Below are positions 1 through 7,804 of a DNA stretch of 19,856 bases, piece by piece; position 1 is the stretch's first letter, and each line of letters begins with the position of its first letter. The position numbers were made by a program, and so were the translations under genes. The stretch is from Pontimonas sp. (GTDB taxonomy: Bacteria > Actinomycetota > Actinomycetes > Actinomycetales > Microbacteriaceae). The stretch is from contig JAFMKX010000018.1 of NCBI GenBank assembly GCA_017852615.1, forward strand, positions 1 to 19,856, read 5' to 3'. Below the pieces are notes generated by a model. The model searched no databases. It saw only the letters and a program-made list of their open reading frames with translations, and was not told the DNA's origin.

Positions 1-97
1 CCGCATCCAAGCGACGCTTCTTCCCATCCCACGTCGGCGCCTTAAACCTCAACAATGGTGCTAACTCAGAAGGCCTCGGAAAACGACGCCTTGTCAT
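1..97 (-). CDS. lldD: FMN-dependent L-lactate dehydrogenase / alpha-hydroxy-acid oxidase, N-terminal fragment
   Basis: Only the first 32 codons are in the window; the gene runs off the left edge. The minus strand reads ATG at 97-95 and gives a start MTRRRFPRPSELAPLLRF followed by KAPTWDGKKRRLDA. This closely resembles the N-terminus I know from actinobacterial FMN-linked lactate dehydrogenases (a basic start, then SELxPLLxFK, then RRL). An AAAGGA ribosome site lies 8 nt upstream. The start overlaps the stop of the esterase gene as ATGA, so the two are probably translationally coupled. The expected role is oxidation of L-lactate to pyruvate at the membrane, which suits a pathway whose last step releases L-lactate. 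The FMN-binding barrel is not visible, so another 2-hydroxy-acid oxidase (glycolate, mandelate) cannot be excluded. Confidence 0.72.
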   Translation of the reverse strand, partial: MTRRRFPRPSELAPLLRFKAPTWDGKKRRLDA

Positions 98-1068
98 CGG
101 ATTGTTCCTTTCAGTAGGCGCTCCAACCAATTCTTACGAGCGTTTATTGCCAATTGAGACACCTGGGCCTCAGGAAAAGTCAGGTCAAATCCATGGAATG
201 CGCCTGACCACATATGCAGCTCCACCGGAACATCGACAAGGGCCAGTCGCTCGGCAAAGCCGACAATTTCTGAGCGGAATACCTCCAGTGTCCCCACATC
301 AAGAAACGTGGGCGGCAAGCCCCCGAGGTCTTGTGCTGCAGAGGGGGAGGCATACGGCGTGACCTGTTCGCTATGTCGTTGATCGCCCAGAAGGGCATTC
401 CATCCAGTGTCGTTGCTTTCGCGGTCCCAAAGGCCGATGTTGGAAAATTGGTTACTTGATGGTGTCGCGTTGGACTCATCCAACATGGGACACATCAACA
501 GTTGACCGGACACCTTTGGCCCATCAAGGTCTCGGGAGAGAAGGCTTACTCCCGCGGCTAGGCCCCCACCTGCGCTCATCCCGGCGATGATGACCGGCCC
601 GGTGTTTCCTTCGCTCTTCCATTTCTTGCTGGCCGCGACAAGGCCGTCAAAGCAGTCGTGAACAGGGATAGGGTCGGGGTTTTCGGGGGCAAGTCGGTAT
701 TCCACGCTCGCACATTCGAGGTTGAACTCTTCCACAAAATCTGCCATCAAATCCATCCCGATAAGTCGATCGCCCGCGATCATTCCGCCGCTGTGGATGT
801 GGAACAACAGGGCTCGTGGTGCTGCGCTGTCCCCTCGCTTGATGGAGGAGATTTCTAGGGAATGCCCATCTCGAGCCGGTGCTGTCCATTCTGAAGCCGC
901 GATCTCACGGCCCTCGCACAGTGCCTGAAGTCCTGCTGAAACAAAGTCTTCTCTTAATTTCTGTAGGCCCTCAGGAAGTAAGGATTTTCTCTCAATGTCG
1001 GGATTCGCCTCGAGCATTGATTGCAATTCGGCGTCGTAGAGTGGTGAGGATGAGGACATGATCAGCAT
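94..1068 (-). CDS. alpha/beta hydrolase of the hormone-sensitive-lipase (family IV) type
   Basis: The 324-aa protein is a probable cytosolic carboxylesterase or deacetylase. It has the oxyanion-hole stretch HIHSGGM at residues 90-96, YRLAPE at 124-129, the nucleophile elbow GMSAG with Ser165, and the catalytic His in FHGF at 292. The acid position reads VGTLEVFRSE, so Glu262 probably replaces the usual Asp, as in many members of this subfamily. The second Gly of the classical HGGG is Ser here. No signal peptide is seen. The gene overlaps the lactate dehydrogenase start downstream by 4 bp and faces the rraA-like operon across an 80-bp promoter region. The start at 1068 has only a weak GAG ribosome site; ATG 1059 is the alternative. 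Substrate is unknown. An acyl group on the imported sugar, or a sugar lactone, would fit the context, but that is inference. Confidence 0.85.
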   Translation of the reverse strand: MLIMSSSSPLYDAELQSMLEANPDIERKSLLPEGLQKLREDFVSAGLQALCEGREIAASEWTAPARDGHSLEISSIKRGDSAAPRALLFHIHSGGMIAGDRLIGMDLMADFVEEFNLECASVEYRLAPENPDPIPVHDCFDGLVAASKKWKSEGNTGPVIIAGMSAGGGLAAGVSLLSRDLDGPKVSGQLLMCPMLDESNATPSSNQFSNIGLWDRESNDTGWNALLGDQRHSEQVTPYASPSAAQDLGGLPPTFLDVGTLEVFRSEIVGFAERLALVDVPVELHMWSGAFHGFDLTFPEAQVSQLAINARKNWLERLLKGTIR

Positions 1069-1086
1069 TCTAGCTCATCTAGGAGC

Positions 1087-1102
1087 AAACCTATAGGATG
1101 TA
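1087..1102. promoter_or_regulatory. putative operator, copy 1 of a recurrent TCCTATAGGA-like element
   Basis: CCTATAGGA at 1090-1098 lies between the divergent esterase and rraA-like genes, 22 nt from the esterase start and about 50 nt from the rraA-like start. On the minus strand it reads ATCCTATAGG. The same core recurs in every other promoter region of the window (near 6139, 12357, 17685 and 19603). It is probably the binding site of the GntR/FCD regulator encoded at 4473-5240, though that pairing is inferred. It also contains TAGGAT, which could serve as a -10 hexamer, but no convincing -35 is seen. Confidence 0.5.
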
Positions 1103-1148
1103 GTATCTTAGGTAGCGCCTAATGTTGCAGCAGTGAAGGAGGGGGACT

Positions 1149-1823
1149 GTGAACCGTTCTGATTCGTCACTACCGTGGGGATCACACCCAGTGGATGCCT
1201 CTATTACCGTTGCAATGCTTTCCGATTCGTGCGACCGGGCGGGTCTTCGCTCTCAGGTTTTGGAGACCCGTCTCGCACCGCTTGTTCCTCTGTCGAGAGT
1301 CTCGGGGCGAGCACGGACTGCCCAGTTCGTTCCTGACAGTGATGTGGACCCCGAACGTCCGTATGACGACGCGATTGATTTCATTGACTCCACTAGCCCA
1401 GGCGAGCTCATTTGTATAGCCACCGATGATTCCAACGCCTCCGCCTTCTGGGGGGAGCTTTTTAGTGCTGCGGCGAGGGGTCGCAAGGCGGTAGGTATGC
1501 TCACCGATGGCAATATCCGTGATTCGGACAAAATTGAGGCATTGGGATTTTCCGTGTTTTCTCGGGGCCGTCGCCCGATTGATTTTCGTGGCCGTATGAA
1601 GCTCGCATCGCACCAGTCCGCCGTAGTCATCGGTGGTGTGGAAATTTGTCCCGGTGATCTGGTCGCGGCTGACGATGACGGCGTCGTCGTTATTCCCCAG
1701 GCGCATGAATCGGAGATCGTCGCGCTCGCCAGAGAAAGAGCCTCCGGTGAATCCACAGTGCTAGATGAGTTGCTCGCGGGGTCAACCCTTCGAGCCGTAT
1801 GGACCAAACACGGCATTTTGTAA
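1149..1823 (+). CDS. RraA-like / HMG-CHA aldolase family protein
   Basis: The 224-aa protein belongs to the RraA fold, shared by the RNase E inhibitor RraA, 4-hydroxy-4-methyl-2-oxoglutarate aldolases and oxaloacetate decarboxylases. The family signature is present: WGEL near residue 101, the alanine-rich helix after it, then GMLTDGNIRD at 116-125. This gives the DGxxRD motif (D120, R124, D125), whose Arg and Asp are catalytic in the aldolases. The GTG start is fixed by an excellent ribosome site, AAGGAGGGGG at 1136-1145. It is the first gene of the rraA-mutarotase-dehydratase-reductase operon and is followed after 14 bp. Since the operon is catabolic, a lyase acting on a 2-keto acid is more likely than RNA regulation. 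The exact substrate is not visible. Confidence 0.8.
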   Translation: MNRSDSSLPWGSHPVDASITVAMLSDSCDRAGLRSQVLETRLAPLVPLSRVSGRARTAQFVPDSDVDPERPYDDAIDFIDSTSPGELICIATDDSNASAFWGELFSAAARGRKAVGMLTDGNIRDSDKIEALGFSVFSRGRRPIDFRGRMKLASHQSAVVIGGVEICPGDLVAADDDGVVVIPQAHESEIVALARERASGESTVLDELLAGSTLRAVWTKHGIL

Positions 1824-1837
1824 GGAAAGGAAAACCC

Positions 1838-2170
1838 ATGACATCAGTGAAACGGGTGGCGTCGGTGATACGCCTTGATCCCGAGGGCGTCGAGGAATAC
1901 GAGCGTCTTCACGCTAACGCCTGGCCTGAGGTGTTGAAGAAAATTACCGAATGCAATATTCGTAATTACTCCATATACCGTTATGGGCTTTTGCTTTTTT
2001 CGTATTTCGAATACGTGGGCGATGACATGGATGCAGACATGGCACTCATGGGAGAAGACCAGACCACACAGGATTGGTGGGCCGTATGCAAGCCACTCCA
2101 GCGAACGGTCGAAGAGATTTCCGAGGGTGAGTGGTGGCACGAAATTCCCGAGATATTTCATCATGACTAG
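1838..2170 (+). CDS. L-rhamnose/L-fucose mutarotase family protein (RhaM type)
   Basis: The 110-aa protein is the usual length for the RhaM-type dimeric alpha/beta-barrel mutarotases. It contains the family pattern RLDPEGVEEYERLHANAWPEV, in which the Tyr and His (near residues 23 and 26) align with the catalytic pair of RhaM. NYSIY, a run near TQDWW and the C-terminal Trp-rich end are also typical. It should interconvert sugar anomers so that the beta form feeds the dehydrogenase. The ATG at 1838 follows AAGGAAAGG at a suitable distance, so the in-frame upstream extension that overlaps the rraA-like gene is not needed. It lies 18 bp before the fuconate dehydratase gene. Whether L-fucose or L-rhamnose is the natural ligand cannot be told from sequence; the neighbouring FucD-type dehydratase favours L-fucose. 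Confidence 0.85.
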   Translation: MTSVKRVASVIRLDPEGVEEYERLHANAWPEVLKKITECNIRNYSIYRYGLLLFSYFEYVGDDMDADMALMGEDQTTQDWWAVCKPLQRTVEEISEGEWWHEIPEIFHHD

Positions 2171-2188
2171 CGCCGAGAGGGCTTAGGC

Positions 2189-3484
2189 GTGGGCACAATT
2201 AATGTGTGGGAGACCACCGACATTCGGTTTCCGACGTCGCTGGAACTCGATGGCTCAGATGCCATGAATCCGGATCCCGACTATTCGGCTGCTTACGTGT
2301 CTTTTGGAGATTCGCAGGCAGATCTCATTGGTCATGCGTCGGTTTTCACTATCGGTCGAGGCAATGACGTTCAGGTCGCCGCGCTCGAAGCGTTGCGTCC
2401 CTATGTGATGGGACGTGATCTCGAAGAATTACTGAGCGATATGGGGGCCTTATATAAAGAGCTCACGGGGGACTCACAACTGCGCTGGTTAGGCCCGGAA
2501 AAGGGCGTCATGCACATGGCTATCGGCGCCGTAGTCAACGCCCTGTGGGATATCAAAGCAAAACAAGCCGAAAAGCCCCTGTGGGAACTACTGGCCGACA
2601 TGGACCCGGAAGATCTGTGTGGGCTTATCGATTTTCGCTACCTCTCGGGAGCTTTGATTCCGAGTGAAGCTTTGGATTTCTTTCGCTTTGCAGCACAGGG
2701 CAAACAGGAGCGCAAGGCCGCTCTGCGGGCCGAGGGCTATCCCGCGTACACCACCAGTCCCGGATGGCTCGGATACAGCGATGAGAAATTAGCACGACTG
2801 TGTCGTGAGGCAATAGCCGAAGGTTTCGGCCGAATCAAGCTCAAAGTGGGCGCCAATAAAGCCGACGACGTTCGGAGGCTTCGGATTGCGCGTGAGGCGT
2901 GTGGCGAGGGTTTTCCCATTGCGGTAGATGCCAATCAGAGGTGGGAAATAACAGAAGCCATCGACTGGATTCGTAAGCTCGAACCTTTCGGGATTGATTG
3001 GGTTGAAGAGCCCACGAGCCCTGACGATGTTGCCGGACATAAAGCTATTGCCTCAGCGGTCGCGCCCGTGCGCGTCTCTACTGGGGAACATATGGCAAGC
3101 CGGGTCATCGCTCGCCAACTTCTGGAAAGTGGCGCAGTCAGTCTCTTGCAAATCGACAGTGCGCGGGTAGCGGGAGTTAACGAAAATATTGCCATTCTTG
3201 CCCTTGCCGCCAAGTTTGGCATTCCGGTGTTCCCCCATGCCGGAGGGGTGGGTCTGTGTGAGGCAGTGCAGCATCTTGCGTTTTTTGATTTTGTTGCGCT
3301 TTCCGGTCTCAAAGAGGACCGTGCGATTGAATATGTCGACCATCTCCACGAGCACTATGTCGACCCGGTTCGTGTGGAACAGGGTCGATATTGGCCGACA
3401 GACACTCCGGGTAACAGCCAAGAAATCCTGGCTCCCACCCGCGAAGGCTTTCTCTTCCCTGGCGGCTCAGAGTGGGGGTCATAA
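2189..3484 (+). CDS. L-fuconate dehydratase (enolase superfamily, mandelate racemase subgroup)
   Basis: The 431-aa protein matches bacterial FucD and its human homologue ENOSF1 in length and along its whole extent. All active-site residues can be placed: K217 and K219 in IKLKVGA, the metal ligands D247 (VDANQ), E273 (WVEEP) and E300 (STGEH), and the Asp-His dyad D323 (QIDSARVAGV) and H350 (FPHAGGVGL). These lie about one residue from the numbering I recall for Xanthomonas FucD. It removes water from L-fuconate to give 2-keto-3-deoxy-L-fuconate, in the cytosol, with Mg2+. FucD enzymes may also accept L-galactonate or D-arabinonate. The start is GTG with GAGAGG upstream. The stop lies next to the start of the aldo/keto reductase gene, indicating coupling. 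Confidence 0.93.
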   Translation: MGTINVWETTDIRFPTSLELDGSDAMNPDPDYSAAYVSFGDSQADLIGHASVFTIGRGNDVQVAALEALRPYVMGRDLEELLSDMGALYKELTGDSQLRWLGPEKGVMHMAIGAVVNALWDIKAKQAEKPLWELLADMDPEDLCGLIDFRYLSGALIPSEALDFFRFAAQGKQERKAALRAEGYPAYTTSPGWLGYSDEKLARLCREAIAEGFGRIKLKVGANKADDVRRLRIAREACGEGFPIAVDANQRWEITEAIDWIRKLEPFGIDWVEEPTSPDDVAGHKAIASAVAPVRVSTGEHMASRVIARQLLESGAVSLLQIDSARVAGVNENIAILALAAKFGIPVFPHAGGVGLCEAVQHLAFFDFVALSGLKEDRAIEYVDHLHEHYVDPVRVEQGRYWPTDTPGNSQEILAPTREGFLFPGGSEWGS

Positions 3485-4479
3485 AGTTGTCTATTGCTGA
3501 GACTTCCTTGGGTCGAGGTGGAATCAAGACGTCTGTTCTTGCCCTGGGATGCGCCCCACTGGGCAATCTCTTCCGAGAGGTTTCCCCGGAGGATGCCGCA
3601 GCGTCATTGCAAACTTCGTTCGATGCGGGGGTGCGTTATTTTGATACTGCCCCTCACTATGGGCTGGGCCTTTCGGAAAGACGAGTCGGGGAGTTTTTAG
3701 CGAGCGTCCCTCGTGACCAGGTCATTATTTCGAGCAAGGTGGGACGGCTGATTAGGCCGAATCCTGATTTTTCCGGTGGTTTGGACGATCAGGGTTTTGC
3801 CGTGTCAGCGGAAAATCATCGTGTCCTGGACTATTCCTATGACGCCACGATGACCTCTATCGAAGAGTCCCTTGCCCGGTTGGGTACTGACTATCTGGAC
3901 ATTGTCTATGTGCATGATCCGGATGCTCACGAAACTCAAGCACTGGAGGGAGCGTTCCCCGCGCTGGAAAAATTGAGATCCGAGGGCGTTATCCGCTCGT
4001 ATGGCGCGGGAATGAATCAATCCGAAATGTTGGCTCGTTTTGCCCAGCGCACGGATCTCGATGTAGTGATGTTGGCTGGCCGATTTTCTCTTCTAGAACA
4101 GCCGGCCTTAGAGGATTTGCTGCCCCTTGCTCTCGAGCGAGATATTTCGGTCGTCGCAGCCGGAGTTTTCAATTCAGGAATTCTTGCTGTTAATGAGCCT
4201 CAGCCTGGCGCGCATTACAACTACGAGCAAGCACCGCCAGAAATCCTAGACAAAGCCCAAAGGTTGGCTGCGTTCTGTCGTGACCACGGGTTTGTGTTGC
4301 CGCAAGTCGCCGCTCAGTTCCCCTTCGTTCATCCCGCCATCAAGGTGGTGTGTTTGGGTGCTCGCAACCATGATCAGGCTTTACGCAATGGCGAATTATT
4401 CTCCTCGGTTGTCCCGGGCGAGTTCTACTCGCTGATGGCCCACGAGGGGCTCATCAACGCCGAAGCACTGAGCTACTGA
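3472..4479 (+). CDS. aldo/keto reductase, probable L-fucose (D-threo-aldose) 1-dehydrogenase
   Basis: The 335-aa protein has the complete aldo/keto reductase tetrad: D58 and Y63 in FDTAPHYG, K89 in ISSKVGR and H148 in VYVHDPD. The ALGCAPLGNLF and FDTAPHYGLGLSE stretches are characteristic of the D-threo-aldose (galactose/fucose) 1-dehydrogenase branch. It should oxidise the pyranose at C1 to the 1,5-lactone with NAD(P)+, which the lactonase at 7801-8658 would open. The start is uncertain: GTG 3472 overlaps the dehydratase gene by 13 bp with a poor ribosome site, while TTG 3487 has GGGGG 8 nt upstream and would start MSIAETSLGRGG. It ends tail to tail with the GntR gene, overlapping it by 7 bp. 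Pyridoxal reductase-like roles are less likely given the context. Confidence 0.88.
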   Translation: MGVIKLSIAETSLGRGGIKTSVLALGCAPLGNLFREVSPEDAAASLQTSFDAGVRYFDTAPHYGLGLSERRVGEFLASVPRDQVIISSKVGRLIRPNPDFSGGLDDQGFAVSAENHRVLDYSYDATMTSIEESLARLGTDYLDIVYVHDPDAHETQALEGAFPALEKLRSEGVIRSYGAGMNQSEMLARFAQRTDLDVVMLAGRFSLLEQPALEDLLPLALERDISVVAAGVFNSGILAVNEPQPGAHYNYEQAPPEILDKAQRLAAFCRDHGFVLPQVAAQFPFVHPAIKVVCLGARNHDQALRNGELFSSVVPGEFYSLMAHEGLINAEALSY

Positions 4480-5240
4480 TTTTTCTCCATCACCGACATT
4501 GTCGGAGCAAATCGGTGGAGCGAATTCTCGATGTGTTCGAGCATCAGTTTGCTAGCGCTCGCTTCGTCTCCTGAGCCCACCGCATCAGCGATTGCTCGGT
4601 GCTCCTTGAAGGCCAGGAAGCCAGATTTGGGTTGGTAATACAGCTCGAAAAGCTCTCCGATGACTTCGGCGTCTTCTCGCGGAAGTTCCATCCAGGTCTT
4701 GAGCACCGTGTAGAGACGGAAGAGGTGAAGGTGGCAGTGAGTGCGCACGTACGCATCGTGCACAAATTCGCTGCCTGATAACTCAGCAATGAGTGCGTGA
4801 AACCGTGCATCATGCTCACTCATGGCTGCATATGCTTCATCGATATCGAGGTTTTCGGCAGACTGGCCCTTTGCTAACTCGGCTTGGAGGCGCGCGATTC
4901 CTTCTTCGTTGATGTTTCGAGCAGCCATGCCAGCTGCCCACGGTTCGATTAGCCCACGGAATTGAAAGAGATCCTGAATCTCGGGAACGGTGAGTAGCTT
5001 TGTCGCCGTGTAACCCCGGAGGGGCTCTTTGGTGACGAGGTCCTCGGACTCGAGTCGGGCTAACGCTTCTCGCACTGGAGTCTGGGACACGTCGAGCTCT
5101 CGGGCAAGCGCGTCAATATTGATTCGCTCACCGGGGGCAATATCGTGCGTCAGTAACATTTCGCGAATACGCAAATACGTTTCATCTGAAAGGACCGTCC
5201 GCATCGGACGCAACGGGCGGGATTTGACGTTATCTGCCAT
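4473..5240 (-). CDS. GntR-family transcriptional regulator, FadR/FCD subfamily
   Basis: The 255-aa protein has an N-terminal winged helix of the GntR type at about residues 16-75, with IAPGERINIDALARELDVSQ, TPVREALARLESEDLV and RGYTA as the recognition hairpin. A C-terminal all-helical FCD ligand domain follows (about 85-240), with conserved DARFHALI, the HCHLHLF run and EHRAIADAV supplying metal-binding Asp and His residues. Such regulators sense small carboxylates or sugar acids, so L-fuconate or 2-keto-3-deoxy-L-fuconate is a reasonable effector guess. The gene follows the SDR gene on the same strand after 80 bp and may be co-transcribed with it, which would put it under the element at 6136-6142 (autoregulation). 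That 80-bp gap holds no copy of the element. It is the only regulator in the window. Confidence 0.92.
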   Translation of the reverse strand: MADNVKSRPLRPMRTVLSDETYLRIREMLLTHDIAPGERINIDALARELDVSQTPVREALARLESEDLVTKEPLRGYTATKLLTVPEIQDLFQFRGLIEPWAAGMAARNINEEGIARLQAELAKGQSAENLDIDEAYAAMSEHDARFHALIAELSGSEFVHDAYVRTHCHLHLFRLYTVLKTWMELPREDAEVIGELFELYYQPKSGFLAFKEHRAIADAVGSGDEASASKLMLEHIENSLHRFAPTMSVMEKNQ

Positions 5241-5320
5241 TGTTCGAAATTCCTGACCTGAAGAGCGGATTCTCAGAGTCTAATCCTGGTCGGGGTTGTT
5301 TTCCGATAAATACTGATTTT

Positions 5321-6076
5321 TTAGGTGCGCGCCCGTGTGCGCAGCCCATCCATTCCGCCATCGACTGCGAGAGATGCGCCCGTGGTGGAAGCCTGAGCGG
5401 GACTTGCCAAGAAGCACACTGCTGAGGCGACTTCCTGCGCGGACACAAGCCTGCCAATGGGCTGGCGGGCGTTCAGTGCAGCGCGCTCCGCATCAGGATC
5501 CTCGGCTTGTTGAAGTAACCGGTCCACCCACGGAGTGTCAGCCGTTCCGGGATTGACGCAATTCACACGGATTCCATCGCGAACAAAATCAGCGGCCATG
5601 GCTTTCGTGAGGGACAGCACTGCCCCCTTGCTGGCGCTGTAGACAGCTCGATCTGGCAGTCCCACGGTCGCAGCAATGGAACAAATATTGACGATGGCCG
5701 CCTGGGAGCTCTTGCGCAACAGTGGAAGTGCTCGAGCAGATATCCGTGCCGTACCCACCACGTTCGTCTCATACACCTTGTGCCACTCATCGTCTGTTGC
5801 GGATTCGATGGAACCGATGGCTCCTATTCCTGCGCAATTGACCACAATGTCGAGGACTTTACTGGCTGCTTCGACCTCCCTAAAGGCAGCATCCACCGCC
5901 TTGGGCGACGTAATGTCGCATTGGATCCAGTGGATTCCCTCGGGCAGCTCCCCACGGTTGAGGTCAAAGCCAAAGACTTTAACGCCTTGCTCATGGAACA
6001 TCTCGGCTGTAGCGAGTCCAATCCCGGAAGCACTGCCGGTAATAACGGCGGTGAGGCCTGCTAACTCTTGTGCCAT
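5321..6076 (-). CDS. SDR oxidoreductase, probable 2-keto-3-deoxy-L-fuconate dehydrogenase
   Basis: This 251-aa classical short-chain dehydrogenase has the cofactor motif TGSASGIG at 13-20, NCAG at 80-83, Ser133 and the catalytic YSASK at Y146/K150. The C-terminal part reads GTADTPWVDRLL, then ends VDGGMDG. The PWVxRLL run is characteristic, as far as I recall, of the Xanthomonas-type 2-keto-3-deoxy-fuconate 4-dehydrogenases. It would give 2,4-diketo-3-deoxy-L-fuconate, the substrate of the FAH hydrolase at 11441-12301. ATG 6076 is preferred over the upstream in-frame TTG 6088, because GAGGG sits 6 nt before the ATG and overlaps that TTG. It heads a minus-strand unit with the GntR gene and diverges from the 6201-11444 operon. 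A different sugar-acid SDR activity remains possible. Confidence 0.85.
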   Translation of the reverse strand: MAQELAGLTAVITGSASGIGLATAEMFHEQGVKVFGFDLNRGELPEGIHWIQCDITSPKAVDAAFREVEAASKVLDIVVNCAGIGAIGSIESATDDEWHKVYETNVVGTARISARALPLLRKSSQAAIVNICSIAATVGLPDRAVYSASKGAVLSLTKAMAADFVRDGIRVNCVNPGTADTPWVDRLLQQAEDPDAERAALNARQPIGRLVSAQEVASAVCFLASPAQASTTGASLAVDGGMDGLRTRART

Positions 6077-6130
6077 GAGGACCCTCAATCTTTTGGTGAT
6101 GTTTTAATGCGCTTCTACTCACAAAGCAGA

Positions 6131-6147
6131 TTTACAATAGGATACAT
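6131..6147. promoter_or_regulatory. putative operator, copy 2 of the recurrent element
   Basis: AATAGGA at 6136-6142 (minus strand TGTATCCTATT) is in the 124-bp divergent gap between the SDR gene and the binding-protein-like gene. It shares the 10-mer TGTATCCTAT with the copy near 12351. It is nearly equidistant from the two starts, 60 and 59 nt. TACAAT at 6133-6138 overlaps it and resembles a -10 hexamer for the plus strand, so a protein bound here could block the promoter. No clear -35 is seen. Confidence 0.5.
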
Positions 6148-6200
6148 GATTTAAGGGGATACGCTAGAGATACTCTCTACTAATGCGACTGGAGGCAGGT

Positions 6201-7340
6201 ATGACAGGAAAACCTTCCCTCACGGGAATGACCTGGGACCATCCCCGCGGTTTTGAATCGGTCGTAGCGTGTAATGACCTCGTCGAAGAACAATTCGGGG
6301 TAAGGGTTGACTGGACAGCGCGGAGTCTTCTGGAGTTTGGCGATCAGCATATTCGAGAATTTGCCTTAGACCACGACCTGATGGTGATTGACCATCCTCA
6401 CGTGCCCGACGGAGTTCATGACGGTGTACTTTTAGCGATGGATGATCTATTGAGCGAAGGGGACCTTTCCCGATTGGCTCGCGAAAGCGCGGGACCCTCG
6501 CACGAGTCTTATCGGTTTCGCGACAAGATCTGGGCGTTAGCGATCGACGCGGCAACCCAAGTCTCGGTATACCGACCCGACCTCGTCGACGGTGTCCCAC
6601 CCTTTTGGGATGACATCCTCCATGACGCTCGCCAAGGAAAGGTGTTGTGGCCGCATAAGCCGGTCGATGCTTTTAGCACCTTTGCCACGCTCAGTGCACA
6701 AATGGGTGTGGCGATAGGGCAGACAGCGGAGTTTGTCGAGGAAAACACTACGCAGCGAGTGCTCGAATTTATGATTCATTTTGCGGAATTGGTCCCTGAT
6801 TTTTGTCATACCCAGAACCCGTTTGAAATTTCCGAAGTGCTCATTTCCAGCGATGAATATTGGTACGCGGCACCTCTTTATGGGTACACCAATTATTCAC
6901 GCGAGGGTTTTAGAGCTAAGACCCTTGCTTATGACGACGTACCTTCCTTCGATGGGCGTGCCTCTGGATCCCAACTGGGAGGCGCTGGGATTGCGGTTTC
7001 TGCTCATTCGCAGAATCCTGATCTTGCCGCGCAAGTGGCCCACTATCTGGCTTCTGCTGCGTCGCAGAATGGCCCCTACACCGAACTCCATGGTCAGCCA
7101 GGAAACCTTCGGGCGTGGTTGTCTCCGCGGATGAATTCCCTAACGCACAATTTTTTCCGTAACACCCTTCGATCCATCGAGAGATCCTGGGTGCGCCCGC
7201 GGGTAGTCGGATGGCCCGATTTTCAATTTCAGGTGTCGCAAGTCATCCATCGCAGTCTTGGCGCGCGCACGTTTGGACCGCAAGACTGGGCAGAGATTGT
7301 GCACTATAAAGAGCAGTTACTCGAGAGGGGTGCGGAGTGA
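6201..7340 (+). CDS. solute-binding-protein homologue without signal peptide (cytosolic)
   Basis: The 379-aa protein resembles carbohydrate ABC binding proteins (SBP fold): the start LTGMTWDHPRGFE, a VVACNDLVEEQFGVRVDW first lobe, AIDAATQVSVYRPD at a hinge, and a C-terminal lobe around the YWYAAPLYGYTNYS stretch. It has neither a signal peptide nor a lipobox Cys, so it should stay in the cytoplasm. ATG 6201 is chosen over ATG 6183 because GGAGG at 6191-6195 is placed for 6201; neither start adds a signal sequence. Its stop overlaps the GTG of the next gene (MaoC-like) as GTGA. I recall similar export-signal-free binding proteins beside CoA-transferase genes in other bacteria, but know no established function. 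It may bind an acyl or sugar-acid ligand for the enzymes of this operon. Confidence 0.75.
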   Translation: MTGKPSLTGMTWDHPRGFESVVACNDLVEEQFGVRVDWTARSLLEFGDQHIREFALDHDLMVIDHPHVPDGVHDGVLLAMDDLLSEGDLSRLARESAGPSHESYRFRDKIWALAIDAATQVSVYRPDLVDGVPPFWDDILHDARQGKVLWPHKPVDAFSTFATLSAQMGVAIGQTAEFVEENTTQRVLEFMIHFAELVPDFCHTQNPFEISEVLISSDEYWYAAPLYGYTNYSREGFRAKTLAYDDVPSFDGRASGSQLGGAGIAVSAHSQNPDLAAQVAHYLASAASQNGPYTELHGQPGNLRAWLSPRMNSLTHNFFRNTLRSIERSWVRPRVVGWPDFQFQVSQVIHRSLGARTFGPQDWAEIVHYKEQLLERGAE

Positions 7341-7804
7341 AACGACTGTTTGATGAGTACGAGGTCGGCACTTCAGTTAGTAGCCATGGGCGAACCATCA
7401 CTGAGGCAGACATCGTTCTGCATGCAGGGCAGACGGGTGATTTTTACCCGCATCATATGGATGCCGAATTTTGCGCCACCCAACCCTTTAAGGAGCGCAT
7501 TGCCCACGGCACTCTCATTCTTTCGGTAGCGGTGGGGATGTTGGCTGGGGAAATTAATGAAGCCGCCATGAGTTATGGGTATGACGGGATCCGCTTCATA
7601 AGGCCCGTTTTCATTGGCGACACCATCACAGCTCATGCAGCCATCAGCGGCACACGGGAATACGCAAAAAATCCCGACCAGTTTGGGCTCGTCGACGAAA
7701 AAGTCGAAGTCCTCAATCAAAAAGGTGAGCTGGTGATGGCACTCACCCATATTTACCTCGTGCAAAGAAATACCGACACATCCCAGCGGAAGGAAAAATC
7801 ATGA
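7337..7804 (+). CDS. MaoC-like hotdog dehydratase, catalytic residues present
   Basis: This 155-aa single hotdog protein is of the R-specific enoyl-CoA hydratase (hydratase 2) type. The signature is intact: TGDFYPHHMDAEF places catalytic Asp35 and His40, and ERIAHGTLILS follows as the hot-dog helix end. FIRPVFIGDTI is the usual late strand motif. It should add water to, or remove it from, an acyl-CoA thioester. The start GTG overlaps the preceding stop (GTGA) and its own stop overlaps the lactonase ATG (ATGA), so all three genes are coupled. Its natural substrate is unknown. The class III CoA-transferase two genes downstream would supply a CoA ester. It may pair with the second MaoC protein at 9830-10375. 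Confidence 0.85.
   Translation: MKRLFDEYEVGTSVSSHGRTITEADIVLHAGQTGDFYPHHMDAEFCATQPFKERIAHGTLILSVAVGMLAGEINEAAMSYGYDGIRFIRPVFIGDTITAHAAISGTREYAKNPDQFGLVDEKVEVLNQKGELVMALTHIYLVQRNTDTSQRKEKS

Noticed and set aside
1253..1816. Minus-strand open frame of 187 codons opposite the rraA-like gene
   Set aside because: The plus-strand product has family motifs and a strong ribosome site; the antisense product is low-complexity Ser/Thr/Arg-rich.
3830..3845. TTCCTAT inside the aldo/keto reductase gene as a sixth copy of the element
   Set aside because: It lies in coding sequence and lacks the following A/T and palindrome half, so it looks like chance.
5241..5320. A promoter or operator of the GntR gene in its 80-bp upstream gap
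   Set aside because: TCCTGG-like sequences do not match the element and no clear hexamers are seen, so nothing is annotated.
5676..6107. Plus-strand open frame of 143 codons opposite the SDR gene
   Set aside because: It runs antisense to conserved SDR motifs and ends inside the divergent promoter region.
6183..6260. Possible hidden signal peptide on the binding-protein homologue
   Set aside because: Neither ATG 6183 nor ATG 6201 gives a basic-hydrophobic stretch or lipobox, and the 5' gap has no longer in-frame extension with one.
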